NCBI RefSeq assembly: GCF_947507565.1
Contig: NC_089182.1
Coordinates: forward strand, 2,542,001 to 2,606,000
DNA length: 64,000 bases
Reading direction: 5' to 3'
Origin: Oscarella lobularis
Taxonomy: Eukaryota; Porifera; Homoscleromorpha; Homosclerophorida; Oscarellidae
Shown: in pieces, positions 45,193 through 58,888 of the stretch
Layout of the letters: every line of letters starts with the position of its first letter
How positions within the stretch are numbered: the stretch's first letter is position 1
Program-made: the position numbers and the translations under genes
The notes under the pieces: generated by a model
Seen by the model: only the letters and a program-made list of their open reading frames with translations
Told to the model about the DNA's origin: nothing
The model's database searches: none

Positions 45193-46374
45193 TCAAGTGT
45201 CTTTTTCCTTCTCGCGTGCCACCTGCTTTTTCACGAGTTTATTGAAGTCGTACAAGTAAAACAGCGAGACGAGCCGACATAGGGACATGGTGCAGACTTG
45301 AACGAGAGCCGTGCCCAAGTGATGCACAGGAGCCATTCCCGTTGTGAGAAAATTCAACATGAATCCGTCGAGACCAAACCAAATGTGAAATTTTCCCTTT
45401 CGAATACCACTAATCATGGACCGAGACACGGCATCGGCGGAAAAGACACCAGACGTCTCGGAAATTAGTTTCGTTATCGTTGGCTTTCTCTTGTTTTCCT
45501 CCGCCAATCCCGGCGTGTCCGTATCGGGCGGAAACGACACGGAAACGTAGACGCCGCGAGGCAGCAATTCCATTTGAAGTGCTTCGGCGAACGAGCGCAG
45601 CGCCGCCTTGCTCGGAGAGTAGGCCGTGTATCCATAGAGACCGATTTGACCGGCTTGCGACGAGACGAACGCAATGCGACTTCCCCTCTTCATTCGTTCG
45701 ACGGCAGCTCGAGTCACTTTGACGGCACCCAGGTAATTCAAACTCATCATGTCATCGAACGCATTGATGGGGAGCTGATCAAATTCGCCAACGGCAGCTC
45801 GACCGGCATTATTAACGAGAACATCGATGGCTCCCTGTTCAGCTTCAATCGCCCCTAATAATAAGATTTAATTAATTAATTAAGTAAGTAAAAATTATGA
45901 CGTCACACTATGTTATGCACTCGCGTAACGATAAGCGGTGGGAGGCTCTGCATGATGGCAACACGGTGAACACCGGGCCATCATTCTCTAGTAATAAGAT
46001 TTAATTAATTAATTAATTAATTAATTAAATATCAATTAAAATTAAAATTACTATTGTCGCTTACTGATTGTCCTTGCGATCGTTTCGTACGAATCGCACA
46101 CGTCCATCGTTGCCACGTGAACGGGTCGTCGCGCCACTTTTTCGACGTCCTTTTTCGCTTCGGCTAGGGTCGTCGCGTTGCGAGCGACGAGCGTCACGCG
46201 CGCGCCGAGACGCGCCGCGTTCGTCGCCAACGCTTTGCCGATTCCCTGCGATCCGCCCGTTACGACGACGTGAGCGCCGTCGAAATCGAATTGCGGCGGA
46301 CGCGTGAGACGATCTATGGCGTAGAGAAGAAGAGCGACGCCGATCGCGACGATCGCGACCACGTAGAGAATCAT
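45193..46374 (-). CDS. KDSR: 3-ketodihydrosphingosine reductase
   Basis: KDSR is the ER short-chain dehydrogenase that reduces 3-ketosphinganine with NADPH, the second step of sphingolipid synthesis. The start at 46374 begins a membrane anchor (MILYVVAIVAIGVALLLYAI), then the Rossmann motif VVVTGGSQGIGKALA and VTLVARNATTLAEAKKDVEK. After one intron (about 46067-45856) it reads IDVLVNNAGRAAVGEFDQLP, IAFVSSQAGQIGLYGYTAYS (Ser and Tyr of the active site, YxxxK), FPPDTDTPGLAEENKRKPT and GMAPVHHLGTALVQV. These match human KDSR. C-terminal hydrophobic helices and a Lys-rich end follow. The single intron holds a strong hairpin between direct repeats. The gene starts 40 bp from POLR3C. Confidence 0.94.
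45952..45984. repeat. Perfect hairpin in the KDSR intron between direct repeats
   Basis: ATGATGGC (45952-45959) pairs with GCCATCAT (45977-45984), with a second inner stem CGGTG/CACCG. The hairpin lies in about 110 bp flanked on both sides by a direct repeat (TAATAAGATTTAATTAATTAA, near 45852-45880 and 45992-46020). Confidence 0.65.
46001..46028. repeat. (TTAA)n tract in the KDSR intron
   Basis: This is the longest of many TTAATTAA tracts that recur in introns of this window (see also about 7167, 22320, 26366, 35823, 38411, 45866 and 62778). It is a simple tetranucleotide repeat. Confidence 0.9.
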
Positions 46375-46414
46375 CGCTCGTTCTCCAGCACGTGCAAGGC
46401 GCGATCCCGGATAA
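46375..46414. promoter_or_regulatory. 40-bp bidirectional promoter, KDSR / POLR3C
   Basis: Only 40 bp separate the two start codons. They contain one CACGTG E-box (46389-46394) and no TATA box. Any 5' UTRs must be very short, or they overlap the opposite gene. Confidence 0.6.
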
Positions 46415-47956
46415 ATGTCCGCCGAAGAGACTCGACTTGCCGGCCATCTCATACGAGAGCATTTCGGCGATTTGGCATTTCAAGTCATATCGCTTCTCGT
46501 CCAGCATGGACGTCTCTCGCTTCGCGAAATCGTCGATAGAACGGGCCTCCTTCGCGATCGCGTACGCAAAGTCCTCTGCACTCTCGGCCAGCATCGCGCC
46601 GTCGAGTTCGACGCGCGACCGCGCGACGGTCAAGCTCTGTACGCGGCGTCGATACGCAACTGCCTGCTACGATTGCGCTATCCGCGTTTCATACGCGCGG
46701 CGAAAGATATGAGTCACGTGACGAGCGACAGACGTGCCGCTCGCGTCGAGCTCGTCGTCGCCGACGTTCTGCAGAACGGGCGAACGACGATTAATGAGCT
46801 CTTGGAACGCGTCAAGAATCGAGGCCCTACGAGACGAGAAGACGTCGCTGAAATCGTCGAAGCGATCGCCTATCTCGTGGAAAATCATTACCTAAAGCGT
46901 TCACGCCCACTCGCGGACGACGACGATGGCACGGGGAAAGGCCCGCATGTACTTCCTCGTGACGTCACAAATTTCTTGTTTGGAACGGATGAGCCGCCGG
47001 AAGCGAAGAAACGGAAGACGTCGGACGAGTTGCCGACGTTCGACGACGAAGACTTCTTCTACGAAATCAATTTTTCCGCATTCCATCGTCGCCTTTTCGC
47101 CGAAGCGACCATATCCCTGACGGAAAAACTCGTCGACTCCACCGCTTCCGTCGTCGTTCGAACGATTCTCGACAAAACGGCGACGCGCGCCCTGTCGACG
47201 TTGCGCGGTCTCACGACGGACCCCGTAACGAGTTTCGAACTGTTTCAAGCTCTCCCCCCTCTTCCCGTCATCTCGCGCGACGAACTCCGACGCTATCTCG
47301 TATTCCTCGCCGACGACGATTCATCGTGCCGACTTCTCGTCAAAACGGGCGAACAAGGCGGCGGCGTCTACGCCGTTGACGTCAACGCGACGACGTCGCT
47401 TCTCCGTCGCGAGACGATCGAGAGCGTCGTGCAAGAACGATTCGGCTCGCGCAGCCTTCGCATCTTTCGGCTTCTGCTCGAGAAGAAGTATTTGGAGCAG
47501 AAGCAGGTCGGCGAGCTGGCGATGGTGCCGGCGCGCGAGGCGAAGGAACTTCTCTATCGGATGTTTGCCGAGGATTTCGTTCGCGTGCAGGAAATCCCGC
47601 GGACGCCCGATCACGCGCCGTCGCGAACGTTCTATCTCTTCGCCGTCGATTTGGACGAGCTGGCGCGACTTCTGCTCGGCGAGTGCTGCGCGGCGGCGGC
47701 GAACTTGGCGTGTCGACGTCGCGTCGAGGCGGACGCCTGTCGACGGTTGATCGAGAAGGGAGCGCGATGCGAAGCGGCGTTGGATGCGCTTCGGGAGGCG
47801 GGAAAGTCGACGGAGGAGGATGCGGAGGAGTCGATGACGCCGGCGGAGAGGCGGGAGTTGGAAGCGTTTCGACGAGCGGAGAAGAAGTTGGAAAACGCGG
47901 AAATTCAACTCGACGAAACAATGATGATCTTGCAGAAATACAATGTGATTGAATAG
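46415..47956 (+). CDS. POLR3C: RNA polymerase III subunit RPC3 (RPC62)
   Basis: RPC3 is part of the Pol III-specific RPC3/6/7 subcomplex needed for promoter opening at tRNA and 5S genes. The gene is a single exon of 513 residues, near the 534 of human POLR3C. The start MSAEETRLAGHLIREHFGDL leads into the first of four winged-helix domains (VSLLVQHGRLSLREIVDRTG). Other RPC3 features are AVEFDARPRDGQALYAAS, DVLQNGRTTINELLERVKNR, the central basic/acidic loop and LLEKKYLEQKQVGELAMVPA. The C-terminal coiled coil MTPAERRELEAFRRAEKKLE is nearly identical in style to the human end. Codon use is GC-rich and even along the gene. It starts 40 bp from KDSR and converges on DPYD, whose stop is 73 bp away. 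Confidence 0.95.
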   Translation: MSAEETRLAGHLIREHFGDLAFQVISLLVQHGRLSLREIVDRTGLLRDRVRKVLCTLGQHRAVEFDARPRDGQALYAASIRNCLLRLRYPRFIRAAKDMSHVTSDRRAARVELVVADVLQNGRTTINELLERVKNRGPTRREDVAEIVEAIAYLVENHYLKRSRPLADDDDGTGKGPHVLPRDVTNFLFGTDEPPEAKKRKTSDELPTFDDEDFFYEINFSAFHRRLFAEATISLTEKLVDSTASVVVRTILDKTATRALSTLRGLTTDPVTSFELFQALPPLPVISRDELRRYLVFLADDDSSCRLLVKTGEQGGGVYAVDVNATTSLLRRETIESVVQERFGSRSLRIFRLLLEKKYLEQKQVGELAMVPAREAKELLYRMFAEDFVRVQEIPRTPDHAPSRTFYLFAVDLDELARLLLGECCAAAANLACRRRVEADACRRLIEKGARCEAALDALREAGKSTEEDAEESMTPAERRELEAFRRAEKKLENAEIQLDETMMILQKYNVIE

Positions 47957-48029
47957 TGTAGAAAAAAAGAAACGAACCAACAGATACTGATAGTGTTGGT
48001 CTGGGAGCACTGTGTCAGTGTCAGCGTGT

Positions 48030-52661
<4,632 letters not shown>

Positions 52662-52705
52662 ATGACTTCTTCCCCACCCAGGACGTCAAATCCGGGACAC
52701 CGAAA
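52662..52705. promoter_or_regulatory. 44-bp bidirectional promoter, DPYD / DAPP1
   Basis: The two start codons are 44 bp apart. The interval has GGACGTCAAATCC (about 52681-52693), containing a CRE-like ACGTCA. An in-frame ATG at 52649 on the plus strand would overlap the DPYD coding start; the family alignment favours 52706. Confidence 0.55.
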
Positions 52706-53461
52706 ATGAATCAAGAAATACAACAACTCGATTGGTTTCACCCGAACTGCACCCGCCACATCGCCGAGAGCCTACTGACGGCTAATGGAAAAGATGGCTC
52801 CTACTTGCTACGCCCCTCTGGAAACTCGGGAGCGCCGTTCACGCTCTCGGTCCGTTGCCGCGACGCGGTCAAACACTATCCCATCGATTGGGACGGCAGG
52901 ACGTACGAATTCGGCATGGGAAGATTCTCGTCGCTCAAAGAATTCGTCGATCACTTTGAAAGTCGACCGCTAATCGGCGACGAATCGAGAAATTTGACGA
53001 TGCTACGATTTCCGTATCCGAACACGGTCGCCGAGCCGGCGTCGTACGATACGGTGCGTATGCACACGGAGATGCGAAGCACGCTCTACGGCAGCGGCGG
53101 ACTGGGAGCGATCGCCGCCGGCGAGGCAATGAGCGACGATAAATCGCCCGTGCTCTCTATAGGATCGAAGGAGGGATATCTGACCAAATTGGGCAAAGTG
53201 CGCAAGTCGTGGAAAACGCGTTGGTTTGTTTTGCGCAGGAACGAGTTGAAGTACTATCGCGATCCGGCTGATCCGCAGCCTGTTCGTACGATCGATTTGG
53301 GTCAGTGTACTGACGTATCGGTCGATTCATCTCAGAATAAGGAAAATTGCTTCCGACTCGTTTCGCCGCACAGAACTTTCTTCATGTTTGCCAGTTCCAA
53401 GCCGGAGATGACGCAGTGGCTTGACCTGCTTCAGTGGAAAATGGCAAACAAGGGAAAATGA
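52706..53461 (+). CDS. DAPP1: DAPP1/BAM32-like SH2-PH adaptor
   Basis: DAPP1 binds PI(3,4)P2/PIP3 through its PH domain and phosphotyrosine through its SH2 domain, downstream of PI3K. The single exon gives 251 residues. The SH2 domain (about residues 5-110) reads [37 protein letters not shown] (with the phosphotyrosine-binding Arg) and [19 protein letters not shown] conserved linker tyrosine occurs in [14 protein letters not shown]; in human this Tyr139 is a Src-family site. The PH domain has [20 protein letters not shown], with the KxnRxR lipid-binding pattern, and [19 protein letters not shown]. The overall order and spacing match human DAPP1 (280 residues). Confidence 0.93.
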   Translation: MNQEIQQLDWFHPNCTRHIAESLLTANGKDGSYLLRPSGNSGAPFTLSVRCRDAVKHYPIDWDGRTYEFGMGRFSSLKEFVDHFESRPLIGDESRNLTMLRFPYPNTVAEPASYDTVRMHTEMRSTLYGSGGLGAIAAGEAMSDDKSPVLSIGSKEGYLTKLGKVRKSWKTRWFVLRRNELKYYRDPADPQPVRTIDLGQCTDVSVDSSQNKENCFRLVSPHRTFFMFASSKPEMTQWLDLLQWKMANKGK

Positions 53462-53626
53462 CGGATACAATAGTCGTTTAACCAAGTAGCTGATTGTTTT
53501 CTTATGAATATGTTTAAATCGTCTTCCTTTTCTTTTTTTGCAAATAAACTTTAATCTCCTGCCTGCATCTCTCGTTATTAGTTTCTTCAAATAAACTCTC
53601 TTCATTTGTTATATTCCTCTACTGCA

Positions 53627-56053
53627 TCACACTTGGACGCAATTTTCCCTTGCTTTAAAAAATTGCCTAATCGCTGACTTAGTTTCGTCGAATTTCTTAT
53701 CTACCTCCAAGCGATCGCGTATCCACTGCGGAAGTCTTCCGCAAACCGACGGCTTCGAGTACCGATGATCAAACAGCAGAATGACGGCGTAGTCGCGAGC
53801 GTGCCTAATGACGCGTCCAACGCACTGATTCACCGCTTTCATGCACAAATTCTCGTAGTGCTCGTCGCCCGCCGAGGCGCCGTACTCCGCTCGCAAGAAC
53901 GCCATTTTCTCGGCCAATTCCGCCGACTTGCGATTGGGATAGGGAAGTCCGACCATGATTACGCACCGTCCCAAATCATCGGCAAAATTAATACCTTCCG
54001 ACATCTTTCCGTTGACGACGGCAAGGAGAACGGCACCCGAACTACGCACGCTCTTCTCGTATTCCGACAACAGTCGATCGACTTCGCCGGACACTTTCGG
54101 CTCGCGATAAACGGCTCGGAGAGATCGTAGTCTACCCATAAGCCCCGATTTTTCCCAATAGGCGACGGCCTGTTTCTCGTACTCGTACGACGGAAAAAAG
54201 ACGACGACGCCACCGGGAACGACGTCCGCCGCGCCCAGAACGGCGTCACCGAGCTCGTTCAGCGTTTGATCCGACGATCGCGACTCCAAGCGAAAGTCGA
54301 ACGTTCGTCCCGACGGACCGAACGCGACGGCGAGTGCAATCAAGTGATCGGACGGCACTACGTGACCGCACGAGAACTCGACGACCCGATTCGGATCGAC
54401 GCCGGCCGGATAAAACAATTGTCGTCGAATTTCCGACGTCGGCGACATCGTGCCGCCGGCGACGATCAACGCTCGACAACCGGCGACGATCGAACGAAAA
54501 CGCGCGGCGGGATTCAAGAGGAGATATTTCAACGAGGCGGATCGTTGACGTTGGCGTCGCGTCGTCACGAGAACGCGCCCGTCGCGCTCAGCCCCAGATA
54601 GAGATTGGAGAAACGACGCGAAGAGAGGAAACGGCGATAGGAGTCCCGTTCCTTCGCCGCTGCGTCGACGACGACGAGCGAATCCGTTCAGTTTCTGTCC
54701 GATCCGACTTCGCTCGCAAAACTCGATTACCTTCAATAGATTAATATTATCGATTTGCGCCTTCATGATGAAATCGTAGACGCCGTAGCAGCGATTCGAT
54801 TCGTCGTCGTCGCCGCCGCCGCCGCCGGCGAGACAATCGAGGAAGGATTTCATAAGCCGAAGCAACTGTTTGACGTACATGACGTTGCGCGCGTTCAATC
54901 GAGAGCCGTACGCGGCGTAATAGTCCCCGAGCTGATCGCGACAGGCGACGAGAGCGTCGTCGCGCAACTCGACGCCGTAAACGGCGGCGATCGTGTCGAG
55001 AAGATTATGCGCTTCGTCGATGACGACGACGTCGTCGTCGCCGCGAAGACGCACGCCGAGACTCGTTCGCGTCGGCTCGTGGAGAAGCATTTGATAGGGA
55101 AGAACGACGAGATGAGCGAAGGGCTGCGCGCGACGAGAGCCGTAGTACGGACAGCCGCGCTCGAGACGACCGCTTCGCGCCGTCTCCTCGATGTCCTGAA
55201 TCGTCGAGAGGATGCCGTTGGAGACGACGTCGATGCGATCGCGTTGATAGTATGGGCATTTTGGTGGAGCGGTCGATTTTTTGCGTTTCGCTTTATCTGT
55301 TGTCGTCGTCTTGGCGACGGCGGTGGAGGTGCGCAAGTCGATGCATTTCTCGTTCATCAGCGAAACTGAGCCGAGGCTTCGCACCGCGTCATTGATGCAG
55401 AGCGTCTGACGCGAACCGAGTACGACGACTCGTATCGACGACGCGTACGGACTGCGTCGAATTTCGCCGACAAACTGCGTCAATTGGCTGTGCGTTCGAC
55501 TGCAATAGTATATTTTTGGAATACCCGGATCTTCGTCGTCGTCATCTACTTCCGCTTCCGTTTCCTCCTCGTCGTCGTAATTCTTGAGTAATAATAATTC
55601 GTCGTCCGTTTCTTCGCGATTTTCGTCCTTTTTCACATCGGCGATCTTTCTTCGACCTTTTAGCTTTAGAGCGAGTTGCATTTCGGCTTTGTGGCGTTTT
55701 TCGGCGGCCGTTTTGACGCTCTGCAGCTTCGCTAATTCTTCAGCGGCTTTCCACTGTTCCTCGACCCAATTCTCCGACGTCGAGAGTCGTTCGCCCGAGC
55801 TGATTTGTCGTAGAGTCTCGATCTGCTTTTCGATCGCTTTCGCGTGCGCTTCGCGACGCATTTCGGCGTCGCGAAACCAGGCAAGAGCGCCGCATATGAG
55901 ACTGAGCGATTTTCCCGTGCCCGTCGGACTCTCGAAGATTCCCACCTTACCATCGTCCAGAGCCGTATAGAGACTTCTCATAAATGCATTCTGAATGTCG
56001 TACGGAGCAAAAGGAAACGGGAATTCGTCGGGAGGACCACTTTTTTCCACCAT
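53627..56053 (-). CDS. DDX11: ATP-dependent DNA helicase DDX11 (ChlR1)
   Basis: DDX11 is an iron-sulfur XPD-family 5'-3' helicase acting in sister-chromatid cohesion and repair. The start at 56053 (MVEKSGPPDEFPFPFAPYDI) is the usual DDX11 beginning; the frame is open further upstream, but that overlaps the divergent gene. The single exon encodes about 808 residues, against about 906 in human. Motifs are Walker A ESPTGTGKSLSLICG, Fe-S cysteines (TLCINDAV, EKCIDL, KCPYYQ, GCPYYG), DEAH box VIDEAHNLLD, motif V EGINFADDLGRCVIMVGLPY and motif VI NQCVGRVIRHARDYAVILL. The acidic insert between motifs I and Ia is longer than usual. It is GC-rich throughout, with a start 33 bp from the next gene. Confidence 0.95.
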   Translation of the reverse strand: MVEKSGPPDEFPFPFAPYDIQNAFMRSLYTALDDGKVGIFESPTGTGKSLSLICGALAWFRDAEMRREAHAKAIEKQIETLRQISSGERLSTSENWVEEQWKAAEELAKLQSVKTAAEKRHKAEMQLALKLKGRRKIADVKKDENREETDDELLLLKNYDDEEETEAEVDDDDEDPGIPKIYYCSRTHSQLTQFVGEIRRSPYASSIRVVVLGSRQTLCINDAVRSLGSVSLMNEKCIDLRTSTAVAKTTTTDKAKRKKSTAPPKCPYYQRDRIDVVSNGILSTIQDIEETARSGRLERGCPYYGSRRAQPFAHLVVLPYQMLLHEPTRTSLGVRLRGDDDVVVIDEAHNLLDTIAAVYGVELRDDALVACRDQLGDYYAAYGSRLNARNVMYVKQLLRLMKSFLDCLAGGGGGDDDESNRCYGVYDFIMKAQIDNINLLKVIEFCERSRIGQKLNGFARRRRRSGEGTGLLSPFPLFASFLQSLSGAERDGRVLVTTRRQRQRSASLKYLLLNPAARFRSIVAGCRALIVAGGTMSPTSEIRRQLFYPAGVDPNRVVEFSCGHVVPSDHLIALAVAFGPSGRTFDFRLESRSSDQTLNELGDAVLGAADVVPGGVVVFFPSYEYEKQAVAYWEKSGLMGRLRSLRAVYREPKVSGEVDRLLSEYEKSVRSSGAVLLAVVNGKMSEGINFADDLGRCVIMVGLPYPNRKSAELAEKMAFLRAEYGASAGDEHYENLCMKAVNQCVGRVIRHARDYAVILLFDHRYSKPSVCGRLPQWIRDRLEVDKKFDETKSAIRQFFKARENCVQV

Positions 56054-56086
56054 GATCCCCGGAGGTCCAGAGTCACGTGCGGAGGT
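56054..56086. promoter_or_regulatory. 33-bp bidirectional promoter, DDX11 / phytanoyl-CoA dioxygenase
   Basis: Thirty-three bases separate the start codons. They include TCACGTGC (56073-56080), an E-box core CACGTG as in the KDSR/POLR3C and MBLAC1 pairs. Transcription in at least one direction must begin within, or across, the other gene's coding start unless leaders are nearly absent. Confidence 0.6.
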
Positions 56087-57066
56087 ATGACAAGTATCGT
56101 TCGGCTTGACGCTCGAGCTCTCGACAAGGACGAACTGAAGCAGCATTTCAACGCGCAAGGATGCGTTATAGTTGAAAAATTTTTCCCCCAATCAGTTCTC
56201 GAATCAGCTTGCAACGAACTGGAAGCTCTCGTCGACCTAAAGGCAGAACAGCTACTCGAGGACGGTCACGTGAACGAAACCTATAAAGACGTTCCTTTCG
56301 AAAAGAGAATCTATCGTCTTTACGCGGGCAAAAACCAGCATGCAGCGCCAAAACTATTTCGAGCCGAGCTTCATCGAGAGGGCCTCTATCCCCTATTCTT
56401 CCACCAGCCCCTTCTAGACTGCGTGGAACATTTACTCGGCACGTGCGAGCTTCGACTCTATCCAAATTACACGGTTCGGCCTAAATTGCCTCGAGATGCA
56501 CGCCACGAGGTGCTGTGGCACCAGGACGCTGGCTATACGCAGAGCACCGCTTGGCACGCACCTCGCGAAGTGAGCAACGATGAAATTGAGCAAATAGCAC
56601 GCTCTATGGTGAACGTGTGGACGCCCCTGGTGCCGGCCACGACAGAAAACGGATGCATGCAATTTGTTATAGGATCCCACAAACTTGGAATACAGCGACA
56701 CGTTGATAAGGGTACAAATGGTAATTATTAGTGACGGGAAAATTATATAATTATCTAGGTGATAAGAATTACTTGGAAATTGATGACGCTGCTTTGGAAT
56801 CGGCTTTAGCAAAAACTGCGCCTGTCAACGTCGAACTCAAACCGGGTGACGTCGTTCTTTTTCACCAGCTACTGTTTCATTGCGGCACGGCCAATGAATC
56901 GGATCACGTGCGTTGGTCGGTTGATTTTCGCTACCAAAACGCCGACTTTCCCACACTGCGACAGGAACCGGGTCACATGGCAAGATCGGCAAAAAAACCC
57001 GCCAGCGCGGTTGCTAACGCGCGTCAATGGGCAGAACTCGAACTAGGGGGTCCAAATCCGCGCTAA
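56087..57066 (+). CDS. Phytanoyl-CoA dioxygenase (PhyH) family protein
   Basis: This is an Fe(II)/2-oxoglutarate-dependent oxygenase of about 310 residues. Exon 1 (56087-56711) starts MTSIVRLDARALDKDELKQH and joins exon 2 (56759-57066) in phase. The facial triad appears as HQDAGY (HxD) in LWHQDAGYTQS and the distal His in FHQLLFHCGTANES, with the 2-oxoglutarate Arg in DHVRWSVDFRYQ. The stretch ENGCMQFVIGSHKLGIQ is the conserved PhyH core. It is distinct from the PHYHD1 and PHYH sequences I know, and its substrate is unknown. It lies 33 bp from DDX11 (divergent) and 42 bp before the phosphatase gene, whose short upstream gap carries a perfect TGACGTCA site. Confidence 0.85.
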
Positions 57067-57108
57067 TGCACATATGTGTGACGCGGCGTGTGACGTCACC
57101 TTGTAAAG
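57067..57108 (+). promoter_or_regulatory. Short promoter region with a CRE palindrome upstream of the phosphatase
   Basis: The 42 bp between two plus-strand genes contain GTGTGACGTCACC, with the perfect CRE palindrome TGACGTCA (57091-57098) only a few bases before the start codon. Confidence 0.5.
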
Positions 57109-58732
57109 ATGTTTGCTGTTTTGGTGATCTTGACTTTAGCTGCGGCGATAGCGACATCGCCAACGGTTATCGACACGCGCGAGTATCGCCTTCGTCGCGA
57201 GACCTCAGGCTACAACACCCATTGTAGTCTCGTGCGAACGAAAACATTTCGCGAGCCGCTTCCCGCCGAACGTAACGTGTCAGCCGTGAGACTCGCGGCG
57301 ACGCACGATCGTTCGTCGATTCGAATATCGTGGAGCAGTCCCCGACGATGCGTCAAAGCCTACGTCCTTCTCAACGATCGCGACGAAGTCGACGCGATGA
57401 TGCTCGACGCACAAATTGAGCAGCCGTACAACCTCAGGGGTGGGATCTTGTCGTACGAGAGTGGATACTTCTATCACGTGCTGGCATCCGATCTCGAAGG
57501 GGGGAAACGGTAAGAAAGGGGCTATTAACTACGTATAGCACGCACCGTGATTTTGTAAATTCAGCTATTTCTATCGCGTCCATTGCGACTCTAGCCAGTC
57601 GATCACGTATTTCTTCGACACGCCGCCAACCGACGACAAGAGGGCCCCCGTTCGAGTCGCGATTCTCGCCGATCACGGTACGCGCGCCGAAGGTCGAACG
57701 ACGATCGCCGCAATCGCGCGCGAGATCGATCGTCGTCGCTACGATCTCGTGCTGCACGCCGGCGATTTGTCGTACGCGAACGGCGGCGCGAGGGAATACC
57801 TTTGGGACGCGTGGGGTGCGATCATCGAACCTGTTTCCGCTCGACTTCCGTATATGGTTGCGCCGGGCAACCACGAAATCATGCGCTCCGATTCGGGCGG
57901 CGAGAACGGCGTGCCGTACGGGAAACGATTTGCGATGCCCTTGTCGTCGTCGCCGTGGTGGTATTCGTGGGATTGGGGATTGGTGCATTTTATTTCGCTT
58001 TCGTCGGAACACCCGGATTGTTGCGAGCAACGGGATTGGTTGGAACGGGACTTGCAAGGCGTCAATCGTTCCTTGCATCCGTGGATAGTCACGTTTGCTC
58101 ACGAGCCCATTCACACAAGTAATGGTCGCCACGGCAACAACACGCGACTTCGCTCATGGTTGGATCCGCTTCTTGCTGACTATGACGTCGATTTTTCCTT
58201 CTGGGGTCACGATCACGCCTATGAACGTTTGTATCCGATTCGAAATGGGGTCGTCGTGCAACGTCATTATGAGAATCCTGTCAATGCAACTGTTCACGTT
58301 ACGTGCGGTTCGTCTGGCTGGAACTTACACGATTGTTGGAATGATGCTAATTTTTCGGCTTTTCATAATGGCGTTGTGTGGGGATTTTGCACGCTGGATG
58401 TCTACAATCCATACCAGGCGGAGGTTAAATTTATCAACAGCAAGACGGAGAAAATTGAGGACAAGTTTGTCCTGCAAAAAGAACGCAGAGAGAACGAGTC
58501 AGTCAGATCTGCGTCTCCACCCCAATCACCGCGCCGTCACGGCACTGCAGCTATCATAATCATTCTTGTTGCTGTTGGCGTTGTCTCCTCGATAGTGATT
58601 TTAATCCACTATCGCCATTCTAAAAGGGCTGGCAGTAAAAGACACGGAGGCGATTGGATTCCGCTCTATTCACGCTTGGTTGCCACGTCAATTGACGACA
58701 GTGAGTCGGATTCTCAAGAAATGCAAACCTAG
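57109..58732 (+). CDS. Purple acid phosphatase-like metallophosphatase, membrane-anchored
   Basis: Exon 1 (57109-57509) and exon 2 (57565-58732) encode about 522 residues. The signal peptide MFAVLVILTLAAAIATSP leads to a fibronectin-like N-terminal domain. The calcineurin-type metallophosphatase domain has VAILADHG (in place of the usual GDLG), VLHAGDLSYANG, MVAPGNHEIM, VTFAHEPIHTS and FSFWGHDHAYER. Together these give the dimetal and phosphate ligands. Many NxS/T glycosylation sites occur. After the phosphatase domain, a linker leads to a transmembrane helix (AAIIIILVAVGVVSSIVILI) and a basic tail with YSRLV and acidic SDSESD residues. The anchor is uncommon for this family, which is usually secreted or lysosomal. 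It is most like animal ACP7 and plant PAPs. Confidence 0.85.
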
Positions 58733-58888
58733 ACACGCGCACATACAGTATATATATATAATATATCACGTCCTCAATTTTGATACAAGTCTAACCTTTA
58801 TTTTAATTACAGCAAGGGGCGTCATCAGCAAGATGTATATATAATAAAATACACGATTCGAATCACGTGCATAATGGGAAATGTGCGA

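Noticed and set aside
47321-48010. A 229-codon minus-strand frame opposite POLR3C
   Set aside because: It is an Arg/Leu-rich antisense shadow of a GC-rich single-exon gene.
54755-55369. A 204-codon plus-strand frame opposite DDX11
   Set aside because: It is an antisense shadow; DDX11 motifs on the minus strand account for the open frame.
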